This document shows, one piece after another, positions 1-6,826 of a DNA stretch of 9,241 bases. The DNA comes from DASZGI01 sp035938995. GTDB taxonomy: Bacteria > Actinomycetota > Actinomycetes > Streptomycetales > Catenulisporaceae. Position 1 is the stretch's first letter. Each line of letters opens with the position of its first letter. The stretch covers positions 1 through 9,241 of the forward strand of contig NZ_DASZGI010000132.1 of the NCBI RefSeq assembly GCF_035938995.1. The letters are read 5' to 3'. Position numbers and translations under genes: made by a program. Under the pieces are notes generated by a model. The model was not told the DNA's origin, did not search any database, and was given only the letters and a program-made list of their open reading frames with translations.

Positions 1-26
1 GTTGGGCGGGGTGTGTCTGGTGTGGT

Positions 27-959
27 TCACAGTCCCGGGGAGAGCTGTAGGGCGCGGAACTGTTCGCGCAGCGTCGGTATCTCCACCGCCCCGCCCGACA
101 GCTCGGCGAGCAGCGTTTCGAGATGCCACGTGGCCAGGTGGTTGTAGCGGGCGTTGAACACCGCGACGCTGTCGAGTCGGAAGGCGTCGTGGACGTCGAG
201 CAGTGCGTAGCCGATGATCTGGAACAGGTCGGCGACGGCGAGCGACGGCGATGTGGCGCTGGTCTTCGCGTCGAGCAGGAGTCCCGCGGCGATCACGTCG
301 GCGTCGGCGTTGAGCAGCCGTGAGCCGATGAGGTTCGGCCCGAGCGCCCAGGGTCCCTTGCGGTGCGCCAGCCGGGGTATCAGGGTCGTCTCGAATACCT
401 CGCGCAGGTCGGCCAGTTGGTCCAGCGCCGCCGGCGGAGCGAGCTGAAGCAGGTTGTTCGCGGTCGGCGTGCTGCGCATGAACTGGCCCAGTGGGCTGTC
501 GATCAGGGCGACTAGGCCGCCGCGGTAGACCTCGCTGAGCAGGGCCAGGACCCAGCAGCCGCGGGCGAGCAGGATCGGGTCGACGGTGGTGGCGGCGGTC
601 GGGCCGGTGAAGGTATGCACCGGGCCGCCCGGTTGCGGCAACTGCGTCCCGAGCCGGTGGGCGATTGTCGCCAGGGCGGGCAGAGCGTCCAGTGCGGCGG
701 GGGTGCAGGCGATGGCCCCGAACACGGCGGGGGAGAGGTCCGGCTGCGCGTCGAGCAGGAAGCGCAGCAGCCAGTGCGCGGCCGCGTCGAGGGTTGCGGG
801 GTTTGTGCCGTAGGGCGCGGGTGCCACCGCGAGTGGGGGAACATCCTGCCGGTAGCGGTGTTGAACCGCGTGCAGGCCGGCCGTGAAGCGCTCGTCGAAA
901 AACCGGCGCACGGGCGAATACGGGTTCTTCATCTCCTTGACGAGCGGCCCACGAATCAT
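27..959 (-). CDS. Conserved actinobacterial protein with PD-(D/E)XK nuclease-like core (310 aa)
   Basis: No gene name is recognised. The protein is cytoplasmic in appearance, with no signal peptide or membrane segment. The N-terminus (about 11-40) has the pattern SPVRRFFDERF, and the middle is Ala/Leu-rich and helical. The C-terminal third (about 205-290) is the best conserved-looking part: Asp219 and Asp221 in NADADVI, then Asp230-Ala-Lys232 after a hydrophobic strand (GLLLDAK), then Gln247 and Gly250-Tyr251 in DLFQIIGYALLD, then ARY (270-272) and a TWHLETLLAEL helix. D...(hydrophobic)-D-x-K...Q..GY matches the core order of RecB/Cas4-type PD-(D/E)XK nucleases, so a nuclease fold is inferred, not shown. 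The start was chosen at ATG 957-959 because AAGGGGAG lies 7 nt upstream. An in-frame TTG at 987-989 would give 320 aa but lacks such a site. It stands alone, divergent from the oxidase gene. Its role is unknown. Confidence 0.8.
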   Translation of the reverse strand: MIRGPLVKEMKNPYSPVRRFFDERFTAGLHAVQHRYRQDVPPLAVAPAPYGTNPATLDAAAHWLLRFLLDAQPDLSPAVFGAIACTPAALDALPALATIAHRLGTQLPQPGGPVHTFTGPTAATTVDPILLARGCWVLALLSEVYRGGLVALIDSPLGQFMRSTPTANNLLQLAPPAALDQLADLREVFETTLIPRLAHRKGPWALGPNLIGSRLLNADADVIAAGLLLDAKTSATSPSLAVADLFQIIGYALLDVHDAFRLDSVAVFNARYNHLATWHLETLLAELSGGAVEIPTLREQFRALQLSPGL

Positions 960-966
960 CGTCCGA

Positions 967-974
967 CTCCCCTT
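967..974 (-). promoter_or_regulatory. Ribosome binding site deciding the start of the 310-aa gene
   Basis: On the minus strand this reads AAGGGGAG and sits 7 nt before ATG 959-957. It favours that start over the upstream in-frame TTG at 989-987. Confidence 0.7.
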
Positions 975-1169
975 GTTGCGCTCTTTCAATCGGTCGCCAG
1001 AAAGGGTGGCTTCGGGGGCTGGGACGTTACTGTGCCCTGAGACGTGCCCGGAATTGGCCTGAGCGCACAGTTCCCATGTGAACCACGCCGGCTTGGATCC
1101 AATGCCGCGAAATTAGGGATCGTCGGAGAACAACCCGCCGGTTCCGGAATTAGGGCACGATGTTGCGCT

Positions 1170-1325
1170 ATGGCCACGACCCAGGACACTGAGGCGTTGC
1201 TGCGGGCCAAGTTCGCGGCCCTGTTCCCGCATCTGGTCTGGATGAGCATCGGCGACGGTTGAGCGGCGGCCGAGGCCAGATCGCTCGGGCACGGTGGCAT
1301 CCGGGTCGTGGCTCGCGCGGACGTC
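1170..1325 (+). pseudogene. Decayed N-terminal fragment of an ISAzo13-like transposase
   Basis: From ATG 1170 the frame reads MATTQDTEALLRAKFAALFPHL, in two overlapping recognisable pieces, and after a stop at 1260-1262 continues AAAEARSLGHGGIRVVARA (from 1263). ISAzo13-family transposases typically begin with a 'LLRAKFA.LFPHLDERQRRL..AAEAR.LGHGGI..VARA' pattern, recalled from the family and not searched. The missing DERQRRL-like piece is still present out of frame: GATGAGCATCGGCGACGGTT (1238-1257) encodes D-E-H-R-R-R-L. The break is explained by about 5 extra nt (a CTGGT/CTGGA near-duplication around 1232-1241) and about 2 nt lost after the Leu codon. Similarity fades after about 1325, and the catalytic domain is absent, so the gene is non-functional. 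Confidence 0.65.
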
Positions 1326-1454
1326 AGGCGAGCGGCTAATAGCGCGAGTCCGCGCCCGTGTCGGAGAAGGCGGAGCTGGCGGGTTCCCAAAGGTCCCCCG
1401 AGGGCGCGGATAGTTCATTAGAGTGTTTGTAGTAGATACTGAGTGATACCTGCG

Positions 1455-1483
1455 GGAACCGCTTGTATCCAGCGGTCTCGTAT
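1455..1483 (+). promoter_or_regulatory. Possible ECF-sigma promoter upstream of the oxidase gene
   Basis: GGAACC (1455-1460) and CGTAT (1479-1483) are separated by 18 nt, resembling the GGAAC/CGT(T) pattern of actinomycete ECF sigma promoters. Between them lies a dyad, ACCGCT-N7-AGCGGT (1458-1476), which could be an operator or chance. It lies 78 nt before the ATG of the oxidase gene. It is a weak call because such short motifs are common in GC-rich DNA. Confidence 0.25.
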
Positions 1484-1547
1484 GGATCTCATGTTCGGAC
1501 TCGGCCCATAGGGGGGACGGGTTCGCCCGGCGGTGTGCCATCTGGGT

Positions 1548-1553
1548 GGAGGG
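1548..1553 (+). promoter_or_regulatory. Ribosome binding site deciding the oxidase start
   Basis: GGAGGG lies 7 nt before ATG 1561. A GTG at 1546 in the same frame would overlap this site and has no site of its own, so ATG 1561 is preferred. Confidence 0.75.
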
Positions 1554-1560
1554 CGAGTCG

Positions 1561-4500
1561 ATGACGACGATGTGGGTGCGCGGACGCGTTGGCTGGAGAT
1601 CGTCGGTGGCGGTGGCCTCGGTGGCCGCTCTCGTCATCGCGGCCACGACCTCGGATCCCGGGGCGTCGCGGGCGGGCATGGCGCAGAACCCGCGCAGCGC
1701 GGCACCTGCCGTGTCTGATCCGGACCCCATGACGGTTCCCGTGGCGGCGTACACCCCCGACGCTCCGACGCTCCAGCGTGAGGGGTGGACGGCGGCGGCC
1801 AGCCAGTCGTCGGCGGGGCATCCCGCCGCGGCGGCACTGGACTCCGACGCCCTGAGCTACTGGGCGGCGCACACCGATTCGGCCGCGCCCGCCTCGATCA
1901 CCGTCGACATGCGAGCCCCGCAGGTCGTGTCCGGCCTCGTCTACGAGCCGCCGCAGACGCCGTCGCCGGTGGACGTGATCGGTCAGTACAAGGTCAGTGT
2001 CAGCATGGACGGGGCCGCGTTCACCACGGTCGCCACGGGCACCTGGTCGAACACGACCGCCGTCAAGAACGTCGGCATCGCCGCCGTCGACACGCGTTTT
2101 GTCCGGCTCACGGCGCTGAACTCCGCCTCGGGTTCCGGGTCCACGGTGGCTGCCGCAGAGCTGTACCTGCAAGGAACCCCCACTGTCACAGCACCGCTGG
2201 CCGCTACCAAGGCAGCAGCCAAGAGTGCCGCGATCAGCACGAACCCGTCGGTGGTCGGTCAGTGGGGGCCGACGATCGGCTTCCCCATCGTCCCCGTGGC
2301 GGCCGCGCTGCTGCCCAACAACGAGTTGCTGGTGTGGTCGGCGGACCAGGCGACCACATACGGCGGGCCTAACGATCCCTACACGATGACGGCGATCCTG
2401 AATCTGAACACCGGGGCGGTCAGCGAGGACACGGTCTCCAACACCGGCGACAACATGTTCTGTCCCGGCGTGTCCATCCTGCCCGACGGGGAGATCATGG
2501 TCACCGGTGGGCTGAGCAACCAGCAGACCAGCATCTACAACCCGACCACGAACACCTGGCGGGCCGGGCCGCTGATGAACATCGGCCGCGGCTACCAGGG
2601 CCAGACGACTCTCTCGAACGGTCAGGCGTTCGTGCTCGGCGGCTCGTGGTCGGGCGTCATCGGCGGGAAGCTGGGCGAGATCTGGTCGCCGAGCGGCGGC
2701 TGGCGGGAGCTGACCGGCGTCCCGGCCACGCCGATGTACACCCAGGACGCACAGGGCGCCTACCGTGCCGACAACCACGGCTGGTTCATCTCCACGTCGG
2801 GCGGCAACGTCCTGCAGGCCGGCCCGTCGGCGCATATGAACTGGATCACCACGTCCGGAGCGGGGACGATCACCCCGGCGGGCAACCGGGGCGCCAGCGC
2901 GGACGCTATGAACGGCAACGCCGTCTACTACGACGTCAACAAAGTCGTCACCATGGGCGGCGCGCCCAGCTACCAGAACTCCACCGCCACCAACCAGGCG
3001 TACCAGATCCAGATCCCGGCGCTGGGGACGAATCCGACGGTCACGCAGTCGGGTTCGATGACCTACCCGCGCGCCTTCGCCAACAGCGTGGCGCTGCCCA
3101 ACGGGCAGGTCGTCACCATGGGCGGGGAGACCTACGCGGTGCCGTTCAGTGACGCCAACTCGGTGCTGAACGCCGAACTCTGGGACCCGACGACGAACGC
3201 GTTCAGCGTCATGGCCCCCGAGGCGACGCCGCGCAACTACCACTCCGTGGGCGTTCTGCTGCCCGACGGCACGGTGTTCTCCGGTGGCGGCGGTCTGTGC
3301 GGCACCTGCTCGACCAACCACGAGGACGGCCAGATCTTCAGCCCGCCCTACCTGTTCAACGCCGACGGCTCGCTGCGCACCCGCCCGACCATCGTGTCCG
3401 CTCCCACCAGCGCGGCCACCGGTCAGACGATCACGGTGACCACCGGCGGTCCGGTGTCGCAGTTCTCGATGGTGCGCTACGGGGAGTCGACCCACTCGGT
3501 GGACAACGACCAGCGGCGGATTCCGTTGCAGATCCTGTCACAGAGCGGCAACACCTACCAGCTGGCGATTCCCTCCGACCCGGGTATCGCCCTGCCGGGT
3601 CCGTACATGCTGTTCGCCATGGACGCCAACGGGACGCCCAGCATCTCCACCACCATCTCGATCACCAACGTCGCCTCCCAGCCGCCGGCCAACCACTACG
3701 GCCAGACGATCTACGGCGACAGCCCCGCTTCCTACTGGCCGCTGAGTGAGAACGGCGGCACCACGGCCGCGGACGTTAGTGGCAACAACGACTCCGGGAA
3801 CTACCAGGGCGGCGGCTTCACCTACGGCGTCCCGAGCCCGGCCGAGGGCGTCGGCGGCCAGGGCGTCACGCTCAACGGCTCCACGAGCCAGATCGTGGCC
3901 TCACAGCCCATCACGAATCCCACGTCCTACTCCGAGGAGGTGTGGTTCAACACCACCACGACGACCGGCGGCCTGCTGACCGGCTTCGGGACCGCCGCGA
4001 GCGGCACGGCGTCGACCAGCCGCGACCGGCTGGTGTACATGGCGAACAACGGCCAGATCTACTTCGGCGTCTACGCCGGGACACCGGTCGTGATCACTTC
4101 ACCGGGCAAGTACAACGACGGCCAGTGGCACCACCTCGTCGCCACGCAGGGATCCGACGGGATGCACCTGTACGTCGACGGCCAGCAGGTCGCCTCCAAC
4201 GCGACGACGACCACCGCCCAGAGCTACCTGGGCTACTGGCGGGTCGGCGGGGACAGCCTTCCGGGCTGGTCGAACTCGCCGACCAGCGGCTTCTTCGCGG
4301 GCTCCGTCTCGGACGCGGCTTTCTACAACACCGAACTGACCGCCGCCCAGGTTCTGACGCACTACCAGGCTGCAGGAGGCTCCTGCCCGTCGAGCTGGTC
4401 CTGCACGGACATCGGCGGCCCGCTGCCCGCCGGCAAGCAGGCCGTCAGCGGATCGACCTGGTCGGTCACCGGCGGCGGCGGCGACATCTGGGGCACCGCG

Positions 4501-5529
4501 GACGCGTTCCACTACATCGACCAGCCCCTGGCCGCCGACGGTACGGTCACGGCTTTGGTGAGCACGCAGACGAACTCCAGCGCGTGGGCCAAGGCGGGCG
4601 TCATGCTGCGGGCCACCACGGACCCGGGCTCGCCGTACTACGCGGCCTTCGTGACGCCGGCCAATGGGATCGCGGTCCAGTGGCGCACCGCCCAGGGCGC
4701 ATCGACCTCGCAGCTCGGCATCACGGGGACCGTGCCTACGTACCTGCGGATCGCCAGATACACGGCCGGTACCACGGTCTACTACACCGCCTACACATCC
4801 GCCGACGGAACGAACTGGACGGCAGTGCCGGGGTCGAGCCGGACGGTGCCCGGCCTGAGTGGCACGCTGCTCGGCGGCATGGCTGTGACCTCCCACAACC
4901 AGGGCACGGGTTCGACGGTCGGCTTCGGCGCGCCGACGGTGTCGGCGACCGAGTTCCCGCCGCCCGGCCTGTCCTGCCCGACCGGCTGGACCTGTTCGGA
5001 CATCGGGGGTCCGCTGCCGCTGGGCCAGCAGACGCTGACCGGCGGACAGTGGTCGCTGCTCGGCGGCGGCGGCGACATCTGGTCGACGGCCGACGCCTTC
5101 CACTTCGTGAACCAATCCCTGGCCGCCAACGGGAGCATCTCGGCGCACGTGACCGCACAGGCGAACACCAGCGCGTGGGCCAAGACGGGCGTCATGCTGC
5201 GCTCCACCACGGACCCGGGGTCCCCGTACTATGCGGTCTTCGTGACGCCGGCCCACGGGATCGTGGTCCAGTGGCGGAGCGCTCAGGGCGGGTCGTCCGC
5301 GCAGGTCTCGACCACCGGCACCGTCCCGACGTATCTGGAAGTGGCCCGGACGGGCAGCTCGTTCACGGCCTACACCTCGTCCGACGGCGTGACGTGGACG
5401 GCAGTGCCGGGGTCGACGGTGACGCTGGCCAACCTCGGCGGCCCGATTCTGCGCGGGCTGGCGGTGACGTCGCACAACCAGGGGACCGGGGACACGGTGA
5501 CCATGGATACCGTCGCGACAGTAGGGTGA
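1561..5529 (+). CDS. Secreted galactose oxidase (copper-radical, AA5-like): CBM32 - Kelch propeller - LamG - 2x ConA-like
   Basis: It is predicted to oxidise the C6 alcohol of terminal D-galactose to an aldehyde, reducing O2 to H2O2 outside the cell. The 1322 aa run in this order: signal peptide (1 to about 28-38; Arg-containing n-region, AVASVAALVIAA core); CBM32/discoidin domain (about 64-205); seven-bladed propeller (about 230-600); immunoglobulin-like C-terminal oxidase domain (about 609-706); LamG-like domain (about 710-940, with WHHLVA at 856-861); two DUF1349-like repeats (942-1133 and 1139-1322). From memory of the Fusarium enzyme, all key residues match in near-identical spacing. Cys301 and Tyr345 form the thioether cofactor (228/272, 44 apart in both). 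Trp363 stacks on it (290). Tyr560, His561 and His645 bind copper (495/496/581). Sugar-site residues Arg402, Tyr471, Gln472 and Phe529 (330/405/406/464) are kept, and Phe194 is Tyr267. The disulfide CxxC (580/583) is also kept. Substrate is inferred and could be another primary alcohol. The architecture differs from Streptomyces GlxA. It is probably operonic with the downstream lipoprotein gene. Confidence 0.93.
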   Translation: MTTMWVRGRVGWRSSVAVASVAALVIAATTSDPGASRAGMAQNPRSAAPAVSDPDPMTVPVAAYTPDAPTLQREGWTAAASQSSAGHPAAAALDSDALSYWAAHTDSAAPASITVDMRAPQVVSGLVYEPPQTPSPVDVIGQYKVSVSMDGAAFTTVATGTWSNTTAVKNVGIAAVDTRFVRLTALNSASGSGSTVAAAELYLQGTPTVTAPLAATKAAAKSAAISTNPSVVGQWGPTIGFPIVPVAAALLPNNELLVWSADQATTYGGPNDPYTMTAILNLNTGAVSEDTVSNTGDNMFCPGVSILPDGEIMVTGGLSNQQTSIYNPTTNTWRAGPLMNIGRGYQGQTTLSNGQAFVLGGSWSGVIGGKLGEIWSPSGGWRELTGVPATPMYTQDAQGAYRADNHGWFISTSGGNVLQAGPSAHMNWITTSGAGTITPAGNRGASADAMNGNAVYYDVNKVVTMGGAPSYQNSTATNQAYQIQIPALGTNPTVTQSGSMTYPRAFANSVALPNGQVVTMGGETYAVPFSDANSVLNAELWDPTTNAFSVMAPEATPRNYHSVGVLLPDGTVFSGGGGLCGTCSTNHEDGQIFSPPYLFNADGSLRTRPTIVSAPTSAATGQTITVTTGGPVSQFSMVRYGESTHSVDNDQRRIPLQILSQSGNTYQLAIPSDPGIALPGPYMLFAMDANGTPSISTTISITNVASQPPANHYGQTIYGDSPASYWPLSENGGTTAADVSGNNDSGNYQGGGFTYGVPSPAEGVGGQGVTLNGSTSQIVASQPITNPTSYSEEVWFNTTTTTGGLLTGFGTAASGTASTSRDRLVYMANNGQIYFGVYAGTPVVITSPGKYNDGQWHHLVATQGSDGMHLYVDGQQVASNATTTTAQSYLGYWRVGGDSLPGWSNSPTSGFFAGSVSDAAFYNTELTAAQVLTHYQAAGGSCPSSWSCTDIGGPLPAGKQAVSGSTWSVTGGGGDIWGTADAFHYIDQPLAADGTVTALVSTQTNSSAWAKAGVMLRATTDPGSPYYAAFVTPANGIAVQWRTAQGASTSQLGITGTVPTYLRIARYTAGTTVYYTAYTSADGTNWTAVPGSSRTVPGLSGTLLGGMAVTSHNQGTGSTVGFGAPTVSATEFPPPGLSCPTGWTCSDIGGPLPLGQQTLTGGQWSLLGGGGDIWSTADAFHFVNQSLAANGSISAHVTAQANTSAWAKTGVMLRSTTDPGSPYYAVFVTPAHGIVVQWRSAQGGSSAQVSTTGTVPTYLEVARTGSSFTAYTSSDGVTWTAVPGSTVTLANLGGPILRGLAVTSHNQGTGDTVTMDTVATVG
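4384..5526 (+). repeat. Tandem duplication of a ConA-like (DUF1349-like) domain in the oxidase C-terminus
   Basis: Two copies, starting at Cys942 (nt 4384) and Cys1139 (nt 4975), are in register at an offset of 591 nt (197 codons). Both contain C-P-x2-W-x-C, GGPLP, GGGGDIW, TADAFH, SAWAK-x-GVMLR and AVTSHNQGTG. In the 81-nt block 4582-4662 against 5173-5253 only 7 bases differ by my count, so the duplication is fairly recent or kept alike by recombination. The family is inferred from motif recall. These domains probably bind carbohydrate or help position the enzyme. Confidence 0.8.
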
Positions 5530-5533
5530 GTGT

Positions 5534-6151
5534 GTGAAGCTGATCGGGCCCCGAGCGGCCGCGGCCGCCGTCGGTTTCGCATTGCTGACGGCCGGCTGCG
5601 CCAGCTCGGGGGCGTCGGCGAACGGTGCCGGGGCGGCCGGGATCGGCGGCGAGACATCGGCGACCGCCACGGCGGCCGGGACCGGTGACCAGGCACCGGC
5701 GACCGCCACGACGCCCGGAACCAGCGACCAGGCACCGGCAACCGCCACGACCATGATCTGCCGGACCGAGGCGGCCGCGGAGATCGACTCGGCGCTGGGC
5801 GTGAAGGCCACGGTCTCCAGCCCGACGTGGACCGACCACCTGTACTCCTGTACCTATAGGTATCCGTCCGGCTCGATGCAACTGTCGGTGAAAGAGCTGT
5901 CGAATTCGACGCAGACCGATGCCTATTACCACCAGCTGGGCGTCCAGATGGGCGATACGGGCGCCGTCATGAACATCGGTCAGGGCGCGTTCCACACGAC
6001 CAACGGCTCGATCGTCGTACGGAAGGACTCGAAGGTTCTGCTGGTCGACGTGACCGGCTTGCCGGCCCAGTTCGGCCAGCCGCCGACGACCTCGGGCAAC
6101 GTGGCGCTGACGGTTGCCGAGGTCATTCTCGCGTGCTGGTCCGGAGACTGA
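5534..6151 (+). CDS. Secreted lipoprotein, translationally coupled to the oxidase gene (205 aa)
   Basis: No family is recognised with certainty. The signal peptide ends in a clear lipobox, LTAG-Cys22, so the mature protein should be tethered to the outer face of the membrane. Residues about 23-74 form a low-complexity Ala/Thr/Gly linker with a 13-residue repeat (ATATxxGTxDQAP). The globular part (about 75-205) starts M-I-C76 and has Cys106 (LYSCTY) and Cys201 (ILACWSGD), an NIGQGAF turn, and strands such as SIVVRKDSKVLLVDV. This layout recalls DUF3558-type actinobacterial lipoproteins, but the match is weak. The start GTG 5534 begins 4 nt after the oxidase stop, and AGGGTGAG (5523-5530) overlaps that stop, which indicates coupling. 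A role in maturing, anchoring or sensing the oxidase is inferred from position only. Confidence 0.85.
   Translation: MKLIGPRAAAAAVGFALLTAGCASSGASANGAGAAGIGGETSATATAAGTGDQAPATATTPGTSDQAPATATTMICRTEAAAEIDSALGVKATVSSPTWTDHLYSCTYRYPSGSMQLSVKELSNSTQTDAYYHQLGVQMGDTGAVMNIGQGAFHTTNGSIVVRKDSKVLLVDVTGLPAQFGQPPTTSGNVALTVAEVILACWSGD
5660..5752 (+). repeat. 39-nt tandem repeat in the lipoprotein linker (2 copies plus 15 nt)
   Basis: Units 5660-5698 and 5699-5737 are followed by a partial third (5738-5752). Each unit encodes ATATxxGTxDQAP. The repeat lengthens the flexible stalk between the lipidated cysteine and the folded domain, and copy number could vary between strains. Confidence 0.85.
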
Positions 6152-6218
6152 TTCGCGGGGATCGGCAGGTGGGTGAAGCCCAGGCTGTAGCCGACGCCGA
6201 GCTCGTTGAGGCGGCCGC
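6150..6218 (-). pseudogene. Possible transposase remnant (IS1380-like?), minus strand
   Basis: The minus strand reads GRLNELGVGYSLGFTHLPIP, which resembles the '(G/L)xYSxGFTLP' stretch of IS1380-type transposases as I recall them. Nothing recognisable extends on either side. It starts right at the lipoprotein stop and touches the next remnant. The call rests on about 20 residues and is weak. Confidence 0.25.
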
Positions 6219-6310
6219 CAGTCCTACAGAGCGACTTATCCAACGAGCGTTGGACTCTGATTGAGCCCATGATCGCCTCGTGGAAGGCGCGGCGCCCCGT
6301 CGCCAGAGCA
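6209..6310 (+). pseudogene. N-terminal remnant of an IS5-type transposase (DUF4096-like)
   Basis: The frame reads RRPPVLQSDLSNERWTLIEP and then MIASWKARRPVAR. This closely follows the usual opening of IS5-group transposases, '(Y)PSDLSDxxWxLIEPLLPxWKAxR'. The similarity ends near 6310 with no catalytic domain. The frame continues without a stop into the small membrane protein gene, but that gene has its own ribosome binding site, so the read-through is judged fortuitous. Confidence 0.55.
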
Positions 6311-6336
6311 CCCAGGGAAACGCCGTTGACAAACAA

Positions 6337-6342
6337 GAGGAG
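6337..6342 (+). promoter_or_regulatory. Ribosome binding site deciding the start of the 101-aa gene
   Basis: GAGGAG lies 7 nt before ATG 6350. It excludes the upstream in-frame TTG at 6206, which lies in transposase debris. Confidence 0.7.
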
Positions 6343-6349
6343 TTCAACA

Positions 6350-6655
6350 ATGTCCGCAACGTTGACGCTGACGCATAAAGCAATCGGAGCGGAAGTCCGC
6401 CGTGCCGCGTACGACGTCGTGCTCGACGGGGAGCGCGTCGGGTCAGTCGAAATGAACGACACGTTCGAGACGCCGATCGAACCTGGAGGTCACACCCTGC
6501 AAGTCCGCAGCGGCCGAAACTCCAGCCGAACCGAGACCTTCGACGCCGCCGACGGCGAGACCGTCGCCTTCCGATGCACCGGAAAGAGCATCTTGCCGAT
6601 CTTTCTCTTGTCCTTCGTCGTCCCCAGCCTGGCACTCACGCTCAAGCGCCAGTAG
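6350..6655 (+). CDS. Small conserved membrane protein with PEGA-like domain (101 aa)
   Basis: The function is unknown. Residues about 19-76 look like a small beta domain: YDVVLDGERVGSV, then an IEPGGHTLQVR turn, then DAADGETVAFRC. This is the layout of the 'hVDGxxVGxhxxGxxxxhxhxPGxHxhxhR' domains found in many short actinobacterial proteins. A hydrophobic segment (81-98, ILPIFLLSFVVPSLALTL) near the C-terminus is a likely tail anchor, leaving the beta domain in the cytoplasm. Start ATG 6350 is set by GAGGAG 7 nt upstream. It sits just after IS debris, so any original promoter may have been lost or replaced. TTGACA at 6326-6331 is too close to the start to be a usable -35. Confidence 0.75.
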   Translation: MSATLTLTHKAIGAEVRRAAYDVVLDGERVGSVEMNDTFETPIEPGGHTLQVRSGRNSSRTETFDAADGETVAFRCTGKSILPIFLLSFVVPSLALTLKRQ

Positions 6656-6826
6656 GCGCGGCTCCGAAGCAGAAAGCGATCGAACCACTACTTGTGGATA
6701 CGTACAGCTGGGTTCATTGGGGCTGAAGGTGTCGCCGAGCGCCCTGGCGTGATCAGGTTCTATCCGTACCTGGCCGTATCGCTCGGTCCACTCCGTCCCG
6801 GCGTCCTGGACGGACACACCGCAGGC

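Larger units (their letters stand above)
960..1560. other. Intergenic region between divergent genes, with IS debris
   Basis: This 600-nt stretch separates two divergently transcribed genes. It holds an ISAzo13-like transposase fragment (1170-1325), a small A/T-richer patch (about 1408-1445) where the transposase similarity has been lost, and a possible ECF-type promoter (1455-1483). Between 960 and 1169 I see no intact gene. The reading frame from 1044 upstream of the transposase start has no recognisable content and is likely the former IS end or leader. No clear sigma-70 promoter was found for the minus-strand gene. Confidence 0.5.

Noticed and set aside
1093..1102. TTGGATCCAA palindrome
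   Set aside because: A 10-bp palindrome with no promoter beside it; could easily be chance.
1111..1155. AATTAGGG present twice (1111-1118 and 1148-1155)
   Set aside because: Only 8 bases, and not shown to be an IS end or binding-site pair.
1489..3495. A 668-codon open frame on the minus strand across the oxidase gene
   Set aside because: It is antisense to a gene with clear domains and active-site residues. Its Arg/Gly/Val-rich product is typical of the mirror frame in high-GC DNA.
3942..5537. A 531-codon plus-strand frame overlapping the oxidase C-terminus
   Set aside because: Out-of-frame shadow of the LamG and ConA-like region, Arg/Gly/His-rich with no domain pattern.
4099..5811. A 570-codon open frame on the minus strand across the oxidase and lipoprotein genes
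   Set aside because: Same reason: low-complexity Arg/Ala/Gly translation with no recognisable domain, opposite two supported genes.
6326..6331. TTGACA just upstream of the 101-aa gene
   Set aside because: Only 18 nt separate it from the ATG, leaving no room for a -10 and a transcript start before the ribosome binding site.
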